From the NCBI GenBank assembly GCA_050486265.1, contig JBJHCY010000014.1:1-64000 (forward strand): a stretch of 64,000 bases of DNA. The letters run 5' to 3'. This DNA is from SLFH01 sp050486265. Lineage in GTDB: Bacteria > Planctomycetota > Phycisphaerae > Phycisphaerales > UBA1924. The notes below the pieces were generated by a model that saw nothing but the letters and a program-made list of their open reading frames with translations, searched no databases and had not been told where the DNA came from. Positions 25,513 through 34,440 of the stretch are shown one piece after another. The position numbers and the translations under genes were made by a program. Position 1 is the first letter of the stretch, and every line of letters begins with the position of its first letter.

Positions 25513-27234
25513 GTGAAGCAAGTGAACCTTCCCCCGTTGTCACGGCGTTCGTTCCTCGGCTATGTCGGAGCGACCGCCGCCGCAGGCTCGATGTTCGGAC
25601 TCACCGCACCAGTCCGCGGCAACGCGCGTGACGGGCGTGCGAAGGGGATCGTCTACGCGACCGACGCATCGGGCCGACGAGCGGGCTTGGCGGGGGTGAA
25701 GGTCTCCAACGGCCTAACTTTCGCCACCACCGACAACGCGGGCCGGTACAGCATCGAGGTGACAGACGACACGACGCTCTGGGTCGTCAAGCCCCGCGGG
25801 TATCGCCCGCCGGCAAACGCAAAGAACCTGCCGCAGTTTTTCCGCCACCATGTCCCCGCGGGCACGCCCGACGAGGACTTCATCTTCCCCGGGATCGCCC
25901 CCACCGGGGATCTGCCGGCGTCGATCGACTTCGAGCTCGAAGCGGTCGACGAGCCGGATCAGTTCAAGTGCGTTCTCTTCGGCGACCCGCAGCCGTACAC
26001 AGTCGAGGAGGCGCTCTTCTACTCCCGCGACGCCACCGACGCGTTCGCCGACCTGGAGGGCGTCGCGTTCGGCGTCGGCATGGGAGACCTCGTGGGCGAC
26101 AACCTCGACCTGCACGCCCTCTACAACGACGCCAACGCGGCGAGCGGCTTCCGCTGGTACAACATCGTCGGCAATCACGACATCGAGTTCATGAGCCCCA
26201 CCGACGCCCACGCCGACGCGGCCTTCCGGAGGACCTTCGGACCCTCGACATACATCTTCCAGCACGCAAAGGCCCACTTCATCGTCCTGAACAATGTCTA
26301 CTGGAAAGGCTTCCGCGGCCTTCGTCGCGACGGCTGGCCCCAGCGTGGCAACTACGAAGGCAGGATCCGGCCCGAACAGCTCGAACTCGTCCGCCAGTAT
26401 GTCAAGGATGTCCCGACAAACGAAGCCATCGCCGTGCTGATGCACATCCCGCTCTTCGCGTTCCAGGGTGAGGACACAGTGCACTCGACGCCGCAGGCCG
26501 AGGAATTGCTCGAGATCCTCTCCGGCCACCCGCACACATTCAGCGCCTCGGGCCACACGCACATCAACCACCACCATGTCGCAGGGCCCGACCGGGGCTA
26601 CAACAACGCTCAGGGCAAGCATCACCTGCACCACAATGTCGGGGCGATCTGCGGCAGCTGGTACACCGGCAAGCCCGACCGGCGCGGGATCCCCTATTCC
26701 ACACAACGCGACGGCGTGCCCCGAGGCTACACCCTCGTCGAGTTCGACGGACCGCGATTCACCGTCGGCTACCGCAAACTCGGCGGGAGGCCCGACGAGC
26801 AGATGCACATCGATGTCAGTGAAGTCGCTCGCCGCGGCGAGCCGCTCGCCGTCAGCGTCAATGTCTTCGACGGCGGCCCGCTCTCAACGACCCGCCTCCG
26901 CATCGGCGACAATGGCTCGTGGCGGACCATGACACAGACGAGCAAGATCGACGAAAACTACGCCAGGCGCCGCGCCGAGAGCGTGGAATGGGCGAACGCG
27001 GCGCCCGGACGGCGACCCCTCAGCCAGCCGGTCGTCACCGATCACCACTGGACGCTCGAGGTCGAAACATCCGGACTCGCCGAAGGACTGCATGTGATCG
27101 AGGTCGAGACGACCGACGCCTACGGCAGGGTCCACACAGGCCGACGGATGGTCCGCCTGCAGGACGAACCCGCGAACTTCGCGGCGCTCGACGCAAACTC
27201 GATCCGTTCGCCGCGGCACGCGGGCAAGCCGTGA
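25513..27234 (+). CDS. Tat-exported calcineurin-like metallophosphoesterase
   Basis: 573 residues. Twin-arginine signal (SRRSFLGYVGATAAAGSMFG), an N-terminal MetallophosN beta-sandwich (~42-115: KGIVYATDASG, TTDNAGRYSIEV), a calcineurin-like phosphoesterase core (~155-400) and a C-terminal MetallophosC-type domain (~410-560). Metal-ligand motifs of the core are seen as CVLFGDPQ, GMGDLVGDN, NIVGNHDIEF, LMHIPLF and SASGHTHINHHH. The start is a GTG with CGGAG at 25501-25505. The cell location should be periplasm or surface; substrates of such proteins are usually phosphate esters but cannot be specified here. Monocistronic. Confidence 0.9.
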   Translation: MKQVNLPPLSRRSFLGYVGATAAAGSMFGLTAPVRGNARDGRAKGIVYATDASGRRAGLAGVKVSNGLTFATTDNAGRYSIEVTDDTTLWVVKPRGYRPPANAKNLPQFFRHHVPAGTPDEDFIFPGIAPTGDLPASIDFELEAVDEPDQFKCVLFGDPQPYTVEEALFYSRDATDAFADLEGVAFGVGMGDLVGDNLDLHALYNDANAASGFRWYNIVGNHDIEFMSPTDAHADAAFRRTFGPSTYIFQHAKAHFIVLNNVYWKGFRGLRRDGWPQRGNYEGRIRPEQLELVRQYVKDVPTNEAIAVLMHIPLFAFQGEDTVHSTPQAEELLEILSGHPHTFSASGHTHINHHHVAGPDRGYNNAQGKHHLHHNVGAICGSWYTGKPDRRGIPYSTQRDGVPRGYTLVEFDGPRFTVGYRKLGGRPDEQMHIDVSEVARRGEPLAVSVNVFDGGPLSTTRLRIGDNGSWRTMTQTSKIDENYARRRAESVEWANAAPGRRPLSQPVVTDHHWTLEVETSGLAEGLHVIEVETTDAYGRVHTGRRMVRLQDEPANFAALDANSIRSPRHAGKP

Positions 27235-27661
27235 CGCTCGAAGCGGGGTCAAAGCGCACGCTTTCGGGAACACCTACTGCTCTGTGCCCGCCCGCTCCAA
27301 CGCGCCAGTCCGGATGGTGCAGGAACTCACCCACCAATCCGCCCCGGATTACGATGAATACCCATTCGCATGGTTTGGCGGACGCCGCGCCGGCACAGCG
27401 CGCCCAGCCGGGCGAAGCAGCCCCCGACAACGCCCCCCACACAACCGAGGCGCACAAGGCCCGAGCGACCGGCGCCTACGACGCCCTCCGCGGCCCCGTT
27501 GAGGCAACATATGTGCAACATTCTGTGCACACTTCTGCGCCCGCCGGTGCAGAACTGCGCATCGTCCGCGAAGGCCAGGCCCGAGAGCCGGATCGCCAGA
27601 AACCATTCGAAGCAATGGCTGTTGTCACTCCGACGCGTCCCGACGCACGCCGGAGCAGCAA
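27235..27661. other. Intergenic region, no gene supported
   Basis: 427 bases between the phosphoesterase and tRNA-Thr. Overlapping frames on both strands are shadows without ribosome sites. It contains the 3' trailer of the minus-strand tRNA. Confidence 0.4.
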
Positions 27662-27734
27662 AGCCACCTGGGGGACTCGAACCCCCGACCTGAGCTTTAC
27701 GAAAGCTCCGCTCTACCAACTGAGCTAAGGTGGC
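27662..27734 (-). tRNA. tRNA-Thr (anticodon CGU)
   Basis: Minus strand folds into a full cloverleaf: acceptor GCCACCT/AGGTGGC, D arm GCTC-AGTTGGTA-GAGC, anticodon stem GAGCT/AGCTC with loop TTCGTAA (anticodon CGT), and T arm GGGGG-TTCGAGT-CCCCC. Discriminator base is U and CCA is not encoded. It would read the ACG threonine codon. Confidence 0.97.
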
Positions 27735-27854
27735 GCACGCCTCGGGGTCGGCCCCGCGGGCTGGGCGGAAGTATGTGCCGCTCGGGGCGGTCTGTCCACC
27801 TGCTTGTCCGCACGGGTGTCCGCGGGCCGGCCTCCGGGATCGTTCGGGGCCCGA

Positions 27855-28667
27855 TCAGACGCGTTCTACACCCGCTTGCGGCGTCCAGGCCTCACGCCCG
27901 TCGGGCAGGCGTACCCGGAGCCAGCCGTCGCGGCTCTCCAAGATCCGCACCTCCACCCCCGGCGCCAGCGGCCGGTCGAAGGCCGGGGCGTACACCCCTT
28001 CCCCGGGCCCCAGCCTCGCCTCTGCGCCGGCGGGGGAGACGACCACCCCCTCCTCGGCGTTGTGCAGGATCGACCGCTCGACCAGCAGCAGCGTGATCGA
28101 CAGCACCGCAACCCCGGCCGAAACACCCAGCAGCGTCGGCGGAGGGCTGCGCCGGAAGACCCCGAACGCCAGCGCAACCCAGAACAACGCATATCCGCCA
28201 ACAAAGCCGGCCAGCAGCAGTTGCCTGGGGATCAGCCCTCTCCAAGCCAGGAGCAGCGCCCGGCCACGCTCCCTCGCGTCGGGCCGAAGCTCGACACCGA
28301 CCGACATTCTCGCGAACGCCAGCGACTCGCGCACCCGACCGCTCCTGGGCGCAAGTCGATCGGCCCGCTTGTACGCCAAGACCGCACGCCCGACATCGCC
28401 AGAGAGCATCGCCGCGTTGCCCAGGTTCAGGTAGAGCCGATGGTTTCGAACGCCCGAGGCCTCAATCGCCCGCTCGTAGAACGCCGCAGCTTCGGCGAAA
28501 CGCGAACGCGCCCCGCGGTCGCCCTCGGCGTGCATCGCAGCGCCCTCTGCAAACGCGGCCTCGGCCCGCTCGATGTACGACACGGCGTCGGACATCGGGA
28601 CCGCAAACGCGCCGCCGGAACACGCCCAGCAGAGCACGGCCATGATGAGTGTAAACCGGGTGTTCAT
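27855..28667 (-). CDS. BatE-like TPR membrane protein with SH3-like C-terminus
   Basis: 270 residues, last gene of the MoxR/Bat operon; its ATG overlaps the batD stop (ATGA). A signal peptide precedes TPR-like helices (~25-125: FAEAAAFYERAIEASGVRNH, LYLNLGNAAMLSGDVGRAVL). Two transmembrane segments (~150-200) and an SH3-like beta domain (~205-265, VYAPAFDRPLAPGVEVRILE, DGWLRVRLPDG) follow. The SH3-type tail suggests binding to peptidoglycan or a partner. In Bacteroidetes BatE is the TPR member of the Bat aerotolerance cluster; the role of the complex is not settled. Confidence 0.8.
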   Translation of the reverse strand: MNTRFTLIMAVLCWACSGGAFAVPMSDAVSYIERAEAAFAEGAAMHAEGDRGARSRFAEAAAFYERAIEASGVRNHRLYLNLGNAAMLSGDVGRAVLAYKRADRLAPRSGRVRESLAFARMSVGVELRPDARERGRALLLAWRGLIPRQLLLAGFVGGYALFWVALAFGVFRRSPPPTLLGVSAGVAVLSITLLLVERSILHNAEEGVVVSPAGAEARLGPGEGVYAPAFDRPLAPGVEVRILESRDGWLRVRLPDGREAWTPQAGVERV

Positions 28668-30490
28668 GCCTCGCCTCCCCGCCGCGATGCGAGCGCGTCG
28701 ATGCTGCGCAGCAGTTCCTCCGCCTGCTGCGGGTTCGGCGGCTTACGGCCCTCCGCAGGTGCGCCGCCGGTGTACCGCTGCGCGTCGCACGCCGCGAGCA
28801 CGCCGCCGACCTCCGCCCCCAGCGAGCGGCCCTCGGCCCCGGGGATCGCCGACGCGACGAGTCGTCGGCAGTCGCTCTCTGTCACCGACGCGGGCTCGAC
28901 CCCGAAGCGCATCCCGATGAATACGCGGATCGCCTCGGCGACGCCCTCGGCCCCGGCTTTCCGCTTCATCGCCGCGCGAGCACGCCCAAACGCCGTCGCC
29001 CGCCTGCGCACCGCCTCGCGAGAGGGCGAGCGGCTGTAGCGCACCGCGGCCGCGCCAACTAGCAGCAGCGGGGGCCCCCCGATCACCAGCAGCCACGCGA
29101 GGGCGGGCAGGCGCTCCAGCGGATCGGGCGACTCGTTCACCAGCAACTCGGGGCCCGTGAAGTTCGCGCGCACGCCCCCCTCGCTGTCGACGAGGGGCGA
29201 GCGCCCCGCGTCGTCGAGCGCCGCCCCGATGCCGTCGAGGGCAGTCAACTCACGGACGCGCCGTACCCGCAGCGGGATCGCTTCGCTCTCCGCCACGCGG
29301 TACTCTTCGCTTCGCGGGTCGAAATACGCCAGTCGCACCGGCGGGATCTCCGAGACGCTGTCGGCACGCGGACGCAGCGCGATCGCATAGGTGCGCGAAC
29401 GGGGCGTCGCCGAATCCAGCGCCCAGCCGTTGGCGGGAACCTTGAAACGGGAAGTGAACCGCTCATCGAGCGACAGGTCCGGCGCCGTAACCCTCGACGC
29501 GGGCTCGCCGGCCTCGATCGTCAGCCGCAGACGCACCGGCTCTCCGACCCCGGCGTCCTGCCTGTCAGACTCCGCAGAGACGCTCACCTCGCCCACGAGC
29601 CCATAGAATGATTCAGGCCGCCCCCGTTCCGGCAGCGGCCGAACCTCAAGCTCGACCGCGTCGGCGAAGCTCATCAGCGGCGTTTGGCCCGCGCCGACGC
29701 CGCGGCTCCTGAAACGGACCGTCAGCGGCCCGACCGCAAACCGTCCCGGCTCGTCGATCAGAAGCAGGCGTTCGACTTCCAGCGCGAACTCTGTCTCGGC
29801 GTCAGGACGATCGATCCGGCGCAGTGCCGCGAACCCGGGCCCGTCGAAGAGCTCCAGACGGTGCGTGCGTTCGGCGTCGCGGTGCCAGCGGTCGTCCTCA
29901 GGCGTCAGCAGCCGCACACCCGGCGGCGAGAGCTCTCCGGAAAACCTTGGGCGCTCGGGCGAAGCGCCCAAGGTCCATCGCACCAGCAGCCGCACCGGCT
30001 CACCCGCGAAGAGCACCGTACGCTCGGGCAGGAGTTCAAGCCGGAAGTCATCCGGCGCAACCGGATCGATCACTTCCAGTGTGGACGAAGGCACCCCGAG
30101 CGTGCGCCGCGCGGCTTCGACGGTCGATTCGGGGATCGTGTACCGTCCCGCCCGCTCGCCGACGAGAGTGAAGGAATAAGTCACGCTCGGAAGCTGCCGC
30201 TCCACGCGGCGTCCGTGCACAATGTCAGAGACACCGAAGCTGATCCGCCGGTCGCTCTCGATCAGGCGAAGGCCCGGGGGCAGGCTCAGGCGTGGGCGCG
30301 AGGCCTCGCTCGTCCCGACGATCTGCACCTCCAGTTCGACAGGCTCACCGATCTGCGCTCTCGCCGATTGCGACCCCTGCTCGCCCAGCGAGACACGCAC
30401 ATTCACAGTCGCCTGCGCGAGCACCGGCGCCCCGGGCCACAGACCGACAAGCAGCACGCACAGCATCAGCGGGAGTGTTCGGGCGTTCAC
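28664..30490 (-). CDS. BatD-like protein
   Basis: 608 residues. Signal peptide, a long run of beta-sandwich domains with BatD features (IGEPVELEVQIVGTSEASRP, LFAGEPVRLLVRWTL, GVGEPVRLRLTIEAGEPASR), one C-terminal membrane helix (~470-492, LAWLLVIGGPPLLLVGAAAV) and a helical cytoplasmic tail of ~115 residues. The start is a GTG overlapping the batC stop (GTGA). BatD proteins are thought to be large periplasmic scaffold members of the MoxR-Bat complex. Confidence 0.85.
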   Translation of the reverse strand: MNARTLPLMLCVLLVGLWPGAPVLAQATVNVRVSLGEQGSQSARAQIGEPVELEVQIVGTSEASRPRLSLPPGLRLIESDRRISFGVSDIVHGRRVERQLPSVTYSFTLVGERAGRYTIPESTVEAARRTLGVPSSTLEVIDPVAPDDFRLELLPERTVLFAGEPVRLLVRWTLGASPERPRFSGELSPPGVRLLTPEDDRWHRDAERTHRLELFDGPGFAALRRIDRPDAETEFALEVERLLLIDEPGRFAVGPLTVRFRSRGVGAGQTPLMSFADAVELEVRPLPERGRPESFYGLVGEVSVSAESDRQDAGVGEPVRLRLTIEAGEPASRVTAPDLSLDERFTSRFKVPANGWALDSATPRSRTYAIALRPRADSVSEIPPVRLAYFDPRSEEYRVAESEAIPLRVRRVRELTALDGIGAALDDAGRSPLVDSEGGVRANFTGPELLVNESPDPLERLPALAWLLVIGGPPLLLVGAAAVRYSRSPSREAVRRRATAFGRARAAMKRKAGAEGVAEAIRVFIGMRFGVEPASVTESDCRRLVASAIPGAEGRSLGAEVGGVLAACDAQRYTGGAPAEGRKPPNPQQAEELLRSIDALASRRGGEA

Positions 30491-32349
30491 CAGTCACGCT
30501 CCGCCTGCGCGGGACGCCCAAGGAGCGAGCGACGCTGGTATTCGCGGATGAGGTTCCGGTCGTGTCGCTCCTGATCGAGGATCGCGTCGGTCACCGGGTC
30601 GCGCCGCGGCGAATCCGAGGCGACTTCGCCCGCGTCACGCATCCGTTCGGCGAGCTCTTGCATCGCTTCGAGAAGGCGATCGTCCTGTCTTCGATCGTCG
30701 GTCTCGCCGGACGGATCGCTCCCGGCGAACTGCTGCTGCTCAGCTTCCGTCGGCCGCTCGGGCAATTGTTCCGCCTGGCGTTGCAGTTCTCTGAGCTCGC
30801 GCGCGATCTCTTCCATTTCCTCCGGGTCGCCGACAACGAACCCCGACTCGATCGCACGCTCCATCGCGTCCTGCAGCCGTTCCATCAGCTCCCTCGCTCG
30901 CTCGACAAACTCCTCCGGATCGATGTCGGGCGGCCCGCTCGGCTCCGGCTGCGGGTCTGTCGGCGCACCGCCGGCAGGCTCGCCCGTCTCAGGCGTCGGC
31001 GCGTCCTGCGATGAAGGGTCGGGCCGCATTTGTTCTGAAGGGTCAGGCTGCGTTTCTGGTCCAAACTCGGGTCCGAACTCCGGCGGCGCTTCGGGCCCCG
31101 CTCCGGTCTCCGGCTCCCGCCGTCGTTCAGAAACCTCGCCCGGCAGGGGCGATCGGTTGTCTGCCGATTCACCACCCGGCTCGCGCGGGGGCTGTTCCCA
31201 GGGCTGCGGCTCAAACGGAGACTCCGCGCCGCCTTCAGGCTGGCGTTGGCCGGCCTCGGGCTTGGGGGGCGGCCCGGGCGGGAATCCGGACGGCCCCTGC
31301 TGAGGACGCCCGGCACGGTCTTGCTCAGCACCCGGCTCGCCGGGCTGGGGTTGCCCACGAGCGCCTTCGGGACGACCGGACTCTGGCGTGCCCTGCGGTG
31401 ATTGCTGCGGCTGGTCCATCGGGCCGGCGGGCGTCGCGCCGGGAGGTGTCTCACCCTCTGCCGCACCCTCGGGCGGCCCCTGCTGAGGCGTTCCACCCGG
31501 CGGGGTTTGTGGTTCGCCCTCGCCCCGCTGGGCCTGACCGGACGGATCGGGTTGACCGGCCGCAGGTTGGCCTTCCTGCTGAACGCCTTCTTGCGGATCG
31601 CCTTCCTGCTGAGCGACTTCTGCGCCGGGTTCGGGCGTCTCCGGCGACTCGGGCTCGGCCTGTTCGTCGGGCTCCGGCTCCGGCAGGTCGATCCGTTCGT
31701 CGAGCGGCTCGTCTTGGCGCTCTTCCGGCTTTCGCTCTTCGCGAGAGCGGCGTTGTTCCTCGATGCGCCGGGCCTGCTCCTCGGCCGCGAGTTCGTTCAA
31801 CCGCCGACGCAACTCGAGCTGCTCGGCGACCAACCCCTCTGCTCGCCGGACGATCTCGATGTTCTTCAGCGTCTGCTCGTCGGGCGAGAGCCGGTACGAT
31901 CCGCGGAAGGCCCGGGCGCTGTCGCGCAGCAGCCGCATCGACTCTTCCGGGTTCTCCTTCACCGTCTCCCGCGACTGCTCGAACAGCACGACGCCGAGGT
32001 TGTATCTGGCCTTCGCCCGGAGCCCCTCGGATGCGCCGGTCCTGTCGGCTTGGCGGAACAGATCGGCCGCGAGCGTCCGGTCCCCCCGCGCCAGAACGGC
32101 GATCCCACGGTTGTAGATCGCCTGAGCGTTCGAGGGGTCGAGCTCGGCGGCTTGCTGGAACGCGACCGACGCCTCCTCGGGCAGGCCCTGCTTGAGCATC
32201 AGTTCCCCGCGGTGCATCAGCTCCCCGGTCCGCTGCGCCGTCGCCTGACCCGCGCAGACCAACAGCGCAGCCGCGAGGCCGACACGGCGCCACGCGCGAC
32301 TGCGCCCCCCCTTGACCACTCGGTCAGAACTAGTTGCGTCGCGTCGCAC
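30487..32349 (-). CDS. BatC-like TPR protein with long Pro/Glu/Gln-rich region
   Basis: 620 residues. After a signal-like segment (RRVGLAAALLVCAGQATAQ) come TPR units (~42-175: AVSFAFQQ-type helices, SNAQAIYNRGIAVLARGDRT, KARYNLGVVLFEQSRETVKE) and a coiled coil (~175-215). An extremely Pro/Glu/Gln/Gly-rich low-complexity region spans ~215-485, and a helical C-terminus ~490-615 follows. The GTG at 32349 has GGAAGGA 7 bases upstream and overlaps batB by 20 bases; a GTG at 32319 is an alternative. The disordered linker is unusually long for the family and suggests a flexible scaffold. Confidence 0.8.
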   Translation of the reverse strand: MRRDATSSDRVVKGGRSRAWRRVGLAAALLVCAGQATAQRTGELMHRGELMLKQGLPEEASVAFQQAAELDPSNAQAIYNRGIAVLARGDRTLAADLFRQADRTGASEGLRAKARYNLGVVLFEQSRETVKENPEESMRLLRDSARAFRGSYRLSPDEQTLKNIEIVRRAEGLVAEQLELRRRLNELAAEEQARRIEEQRRSREERKPEERQDEPLDERIDLPEPEPDEQAEPESPETPEPGAEVAQQEGDPQEGVQQEGQPAAGQPDPSGQAQRGEGEPQTPPGGTPQQGPPEGAAEGETPPGATPAGPMDQPQQSPQGTPESGRPEGARGQPQPGEPGAEQDRAGRPQQGPSGFPPGPPPKPEAGQRQPEGGAESPFEPQPWEQPPREPGGESADNRSPLPGEVSERRREPETGAGPEAPPEFGPEFGPETQPDPSEQMRPDPSSQDAPTPETGEPAGGAPTDPQPEPSGPPDIDPEEFVERARELMERLQDAMERAIESGFVVGDPEEMEEIARELRELQRQAEQLPERPTEAEQQQFAGSDPSGETDDRRQDDRLLEAMQELAERMRDAGEVASDSPRRDPVTDAILDQERHDRNLIREYQRRSLLGRPAQAERDW

Positions 32350-33361
32350 CGATCAATCCTTCCAGCACCAGAAGCAGCAGGGCGGCGCCCACAAACCACT
32401 GGAACTTCTCTTCGTACTCTACGACCGTCAGATCGTCCGTCTCAGTCCCCCGAGCCCTCGTCACGATGTCGTTGTAGACCGACGCCAGATCCATCCGGTC
32501 GGTCGCGACATGGAAATACGCGCCCCCGTGCGTCACCCGCGCGATCCGCTCCATCGTCTCTCGATCAAGCCGGGTTCGCACGGTCTCGCCCCGAAAGCTC
32601 AGCGGGCGTTCAAAGCCCGGCTCGCCCACCGGGATCGTCGAGCCCGCCGGGTCGCCCACGCCGATCGCGATGATGCGCACGCCAGCCTCGGCCGCTTCCT
32701 GCGCCGCCTCTTCGACGAACGAGTCTTGGTCTTCGCCGTCGCTGACCAGGATGATGTCGCGGTACCGGCCCTCGGTACTGTCGAACACTTCCGCCAGCGT
32801 CCGCCGGATCGCGTCGCCGATCTTTGTCCCGCCCACCGGCGCGATCTCCGGGGCCAGACCCTCGACCTCGATGTCTACGAACCCGTAGTCCAGCGTCAGG
32901 GGTGAGAGCACCACCGGCACGCCCGCGAACGCAACCAGCCCGATCCGGTCGCCCTTCGCCTCGCGGAGCACGCCGCTGATCTGCTCCTTCGCCCACTCAA
33001 GGCGGCTGGGCAGAAGGTCTCTCGCCAGCATGCTGCGCGAGACATCTACGAGGAAGACCACATCCCGCCCGGTCCGCGTGATCGTCCGCTCGCGCTCGTT
33101 CCACTGCGGGCGGGCCAGCGCGACGATGACGCACGCCATCGCGCCCAGCACCAGCAGGCCCTTGACCACCGCTCGCGCCCCCCCGCCCCCGGCGCTGATC
33201 CTCGCCTGCATCGGCTTGTCCGCCAGGCGACGCAGCCGCAGCGAACGGATCACCAGCGCGCTGGCGAGGATCGACGCGACCACCGGCAGCAGCCACAACG
33301 CCGCCAGCCAGTCCGGCGAGGCCAAGCGTGCGCCCTCGAACATGGTGTCGGCGCCGATCAA
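32330..33361 (-). CDS. BatB-like von Willebrand factor A domain membrane protein
   Basis: 343 residues: two N-terminal membrane helices (~16-37 and ~57-75), a VWA domain (~90-290) with intact MIDAS motif DVSRSMLARDL, the Thr in GGTKIGDAI and VSDGEDQDS, and a C-terminal helix (~320-340). The TTG at 33361 overlaps the batA stop (TTGA) and has GGAGG 5-6 bases upstream; an ATG at 33343 is the alternative. The MIDAS site implies metal-dependent protein binding in the periplasm. Confidence 0.88.
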   Translation of the reverse strand: MIGADTMFEGARLASPDWLAALWLLPVVASILASALVIRSLRLRRLADKPMQARISAGGGGARAVVKGLLVLGAMACVIVALARPQWNERERTITRTGRDVVFLVDVSRSMLARDLLPSRLEWAKEQISGVLREAKGDRIGLVAFAGVPVVLSPLTLDYGFVDIEVEGLAPEIAPVGGTKIGDAIRRTLAEVFDSTEGRYRDIILVSDGEDQDSFVEEAAQEAAEAGVRIIAIGVGDPAGSTIPVGEPGFERPLSFRGETVRTRLDRETMERIARVTHGGAYFHVATDRMDLASVYNDIVTRARGTETDDLTVVEYEEKFQWFVGAALLLLVLEGLIGATRRN

Positions 33362-34440
33362 GGCAGCCTCCGAAAGAGTGTCCACCCGATCGCCAGTTCC
33401 GCCGAGAGGAGCGCAAGCGCCAGGTACGCCCACCGCTGGAAGCGTTCCTCGTACGCCCCGATCTCGCCCGTGTCGATCCCGCTTCGCTCGAGGGTGTCCA
33501 GCTCGCGGTAGATCTGGCGCAGCGTCTGGGCGTCCTGGGCGTTCCAGTACCGCCCGCCGGTCAACTCCGCCATCGCCCGCAGCTGCGCCTCGTCGATGTA
33601 GTCGCTGATGCGGATCCGAACGCCGGGCCGATCGCCCGGAATCGTCACCCAACCGCCCGAGCCGCCCACGCCCACGGTGTACAGCTTGATCCCGCGGTCG
33701 GCCGCCATCTGCGCCGCCTCCATCGGCAGCAGGCGTCCGCGGTTCTGCTCGCCGTCGGTCAGCAGCACGACCACCTTGCTGCGGATCACAAACTCGGGCG
33801 GAAGACCGACCTCGCCCCGCAAACTGTTGATGCGATCGATGTCCTGCTCGGCCCGCTCGAGCTTCGCGACCGCCAGAGCCAGCGCGTCGCCGATCGCGGT
33901 GCCGCCCAAAGGCTCGCGGGGCGGCGCCGGCTCGGTCCGCTGCGCCGCCTCGACCACCGCCTCGTGCGAGCGGCTCAGCGGCGCCGTCATCTCCGCAAAC
34001 CCGGCGAACGACAGCACGCCCACCATGTCGCCCCTGCGCCCGACGATCCCGGTGTCGTCGCCGAGCACAAAGTCGCCCAGCACATCCTTGACGACATCGA
34101 ACCGCGTCGTGCGGCGCCCGCCGAAGTGCATCGGCGCCGTCATGCTCGCAGACCGGTCGATCACCAGCATCACCGCGATGCCCTCGGTCGAGAGCCGCGT
34201 GACGCCGAGATCCTCGCGCGGGCGGGCCAGCGCCACGATCAGGCACGCCGCCGCGCCGAGACGCAACGCCATCGGCAGCCATCGCAGCCTCGTCCGCAGC
34301 CCCGGACGCACCGTGCCCAAGAGGTCCAGCGACGAAAAGACCACGGCCGCGCGACGACGACGCGCCAGAGACCACAGCACCGCGACCGGCAAGAGCGCCA
34401 GCAGCCAAAGCACACCGGGCTCGGCCACGTGCTCGATCAC
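33358..34440 (-). CDS. BatA-like von Willebrand factor A domain membrane protein
   Basis: 360 residues with the same plan as BatB: N-terminal helices (VLWLLALLPVAVLWSLA and ALRLGAAACLIVALA), a VWA domain with MIDAS DRSASM, GGTAIGDAL and LTDGEQNRG, and a C-terminal helix. The first residues match Aerotolerance-regulator N-terminal proteins. It starts with GTG overlapping the upstream stop (GTGA). The single ACGT tetranucleotide of the window lies in its His-Val codons at 34427-34430. Confidence 0.88.
   Translation of the reverse strand: MIEHVAEPGVLWLLALLPVAVLWSLARRRRAAVVFSSLDLLGTVRPGLRTRLRWLPMALRLGAAACLIVALARPREDLGVTRLSTEGIAVMLVIDRSASMTAPMHFGGRRTTRFDVVKDVLGDFVLGDDTGIVGRRGDMVGVLSFAGFAEMTAPLSRSHEAVVEAAQRTEPAPPREPLGGTAIGDALALAVAKLERAEQDIDRINSLRGEVGLPPEFVIRSKVVVLLTDGEQNRGRLLPMEAAQMAADRGIKLYTVGVGGSGGWVTIPGDRPGVRIRISDYIDEAQLRAMAELTGGRYWNAQDAQTLRQIYRELDTLERSGIDTGEIGAYEERFQRWAYLALALLSAELAIGWTLFRRLP
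34427..34430. other. Only ACGT tetranucleotide seen in the window
   Basis: The palindrome ACGT (inside CACGTG) occurs here in the batA His-Val codons. I read through all 64 kb and found no other copy, although a random sequence of this composition should hold about 200. The count was made by eye and needs a computed check. Confidence 0.75.

Noticed and set aside
31010..31700. Pro/Glu/Gln-rich stretch of batC looked like a tandem DNA repeat
   Set aside because: Codons are biased but no fixed repeat unit is maintained; it is low-complexity protein coding rather than a DNA repeat array. No CRISPR-like direct repeats were seen anywhere.
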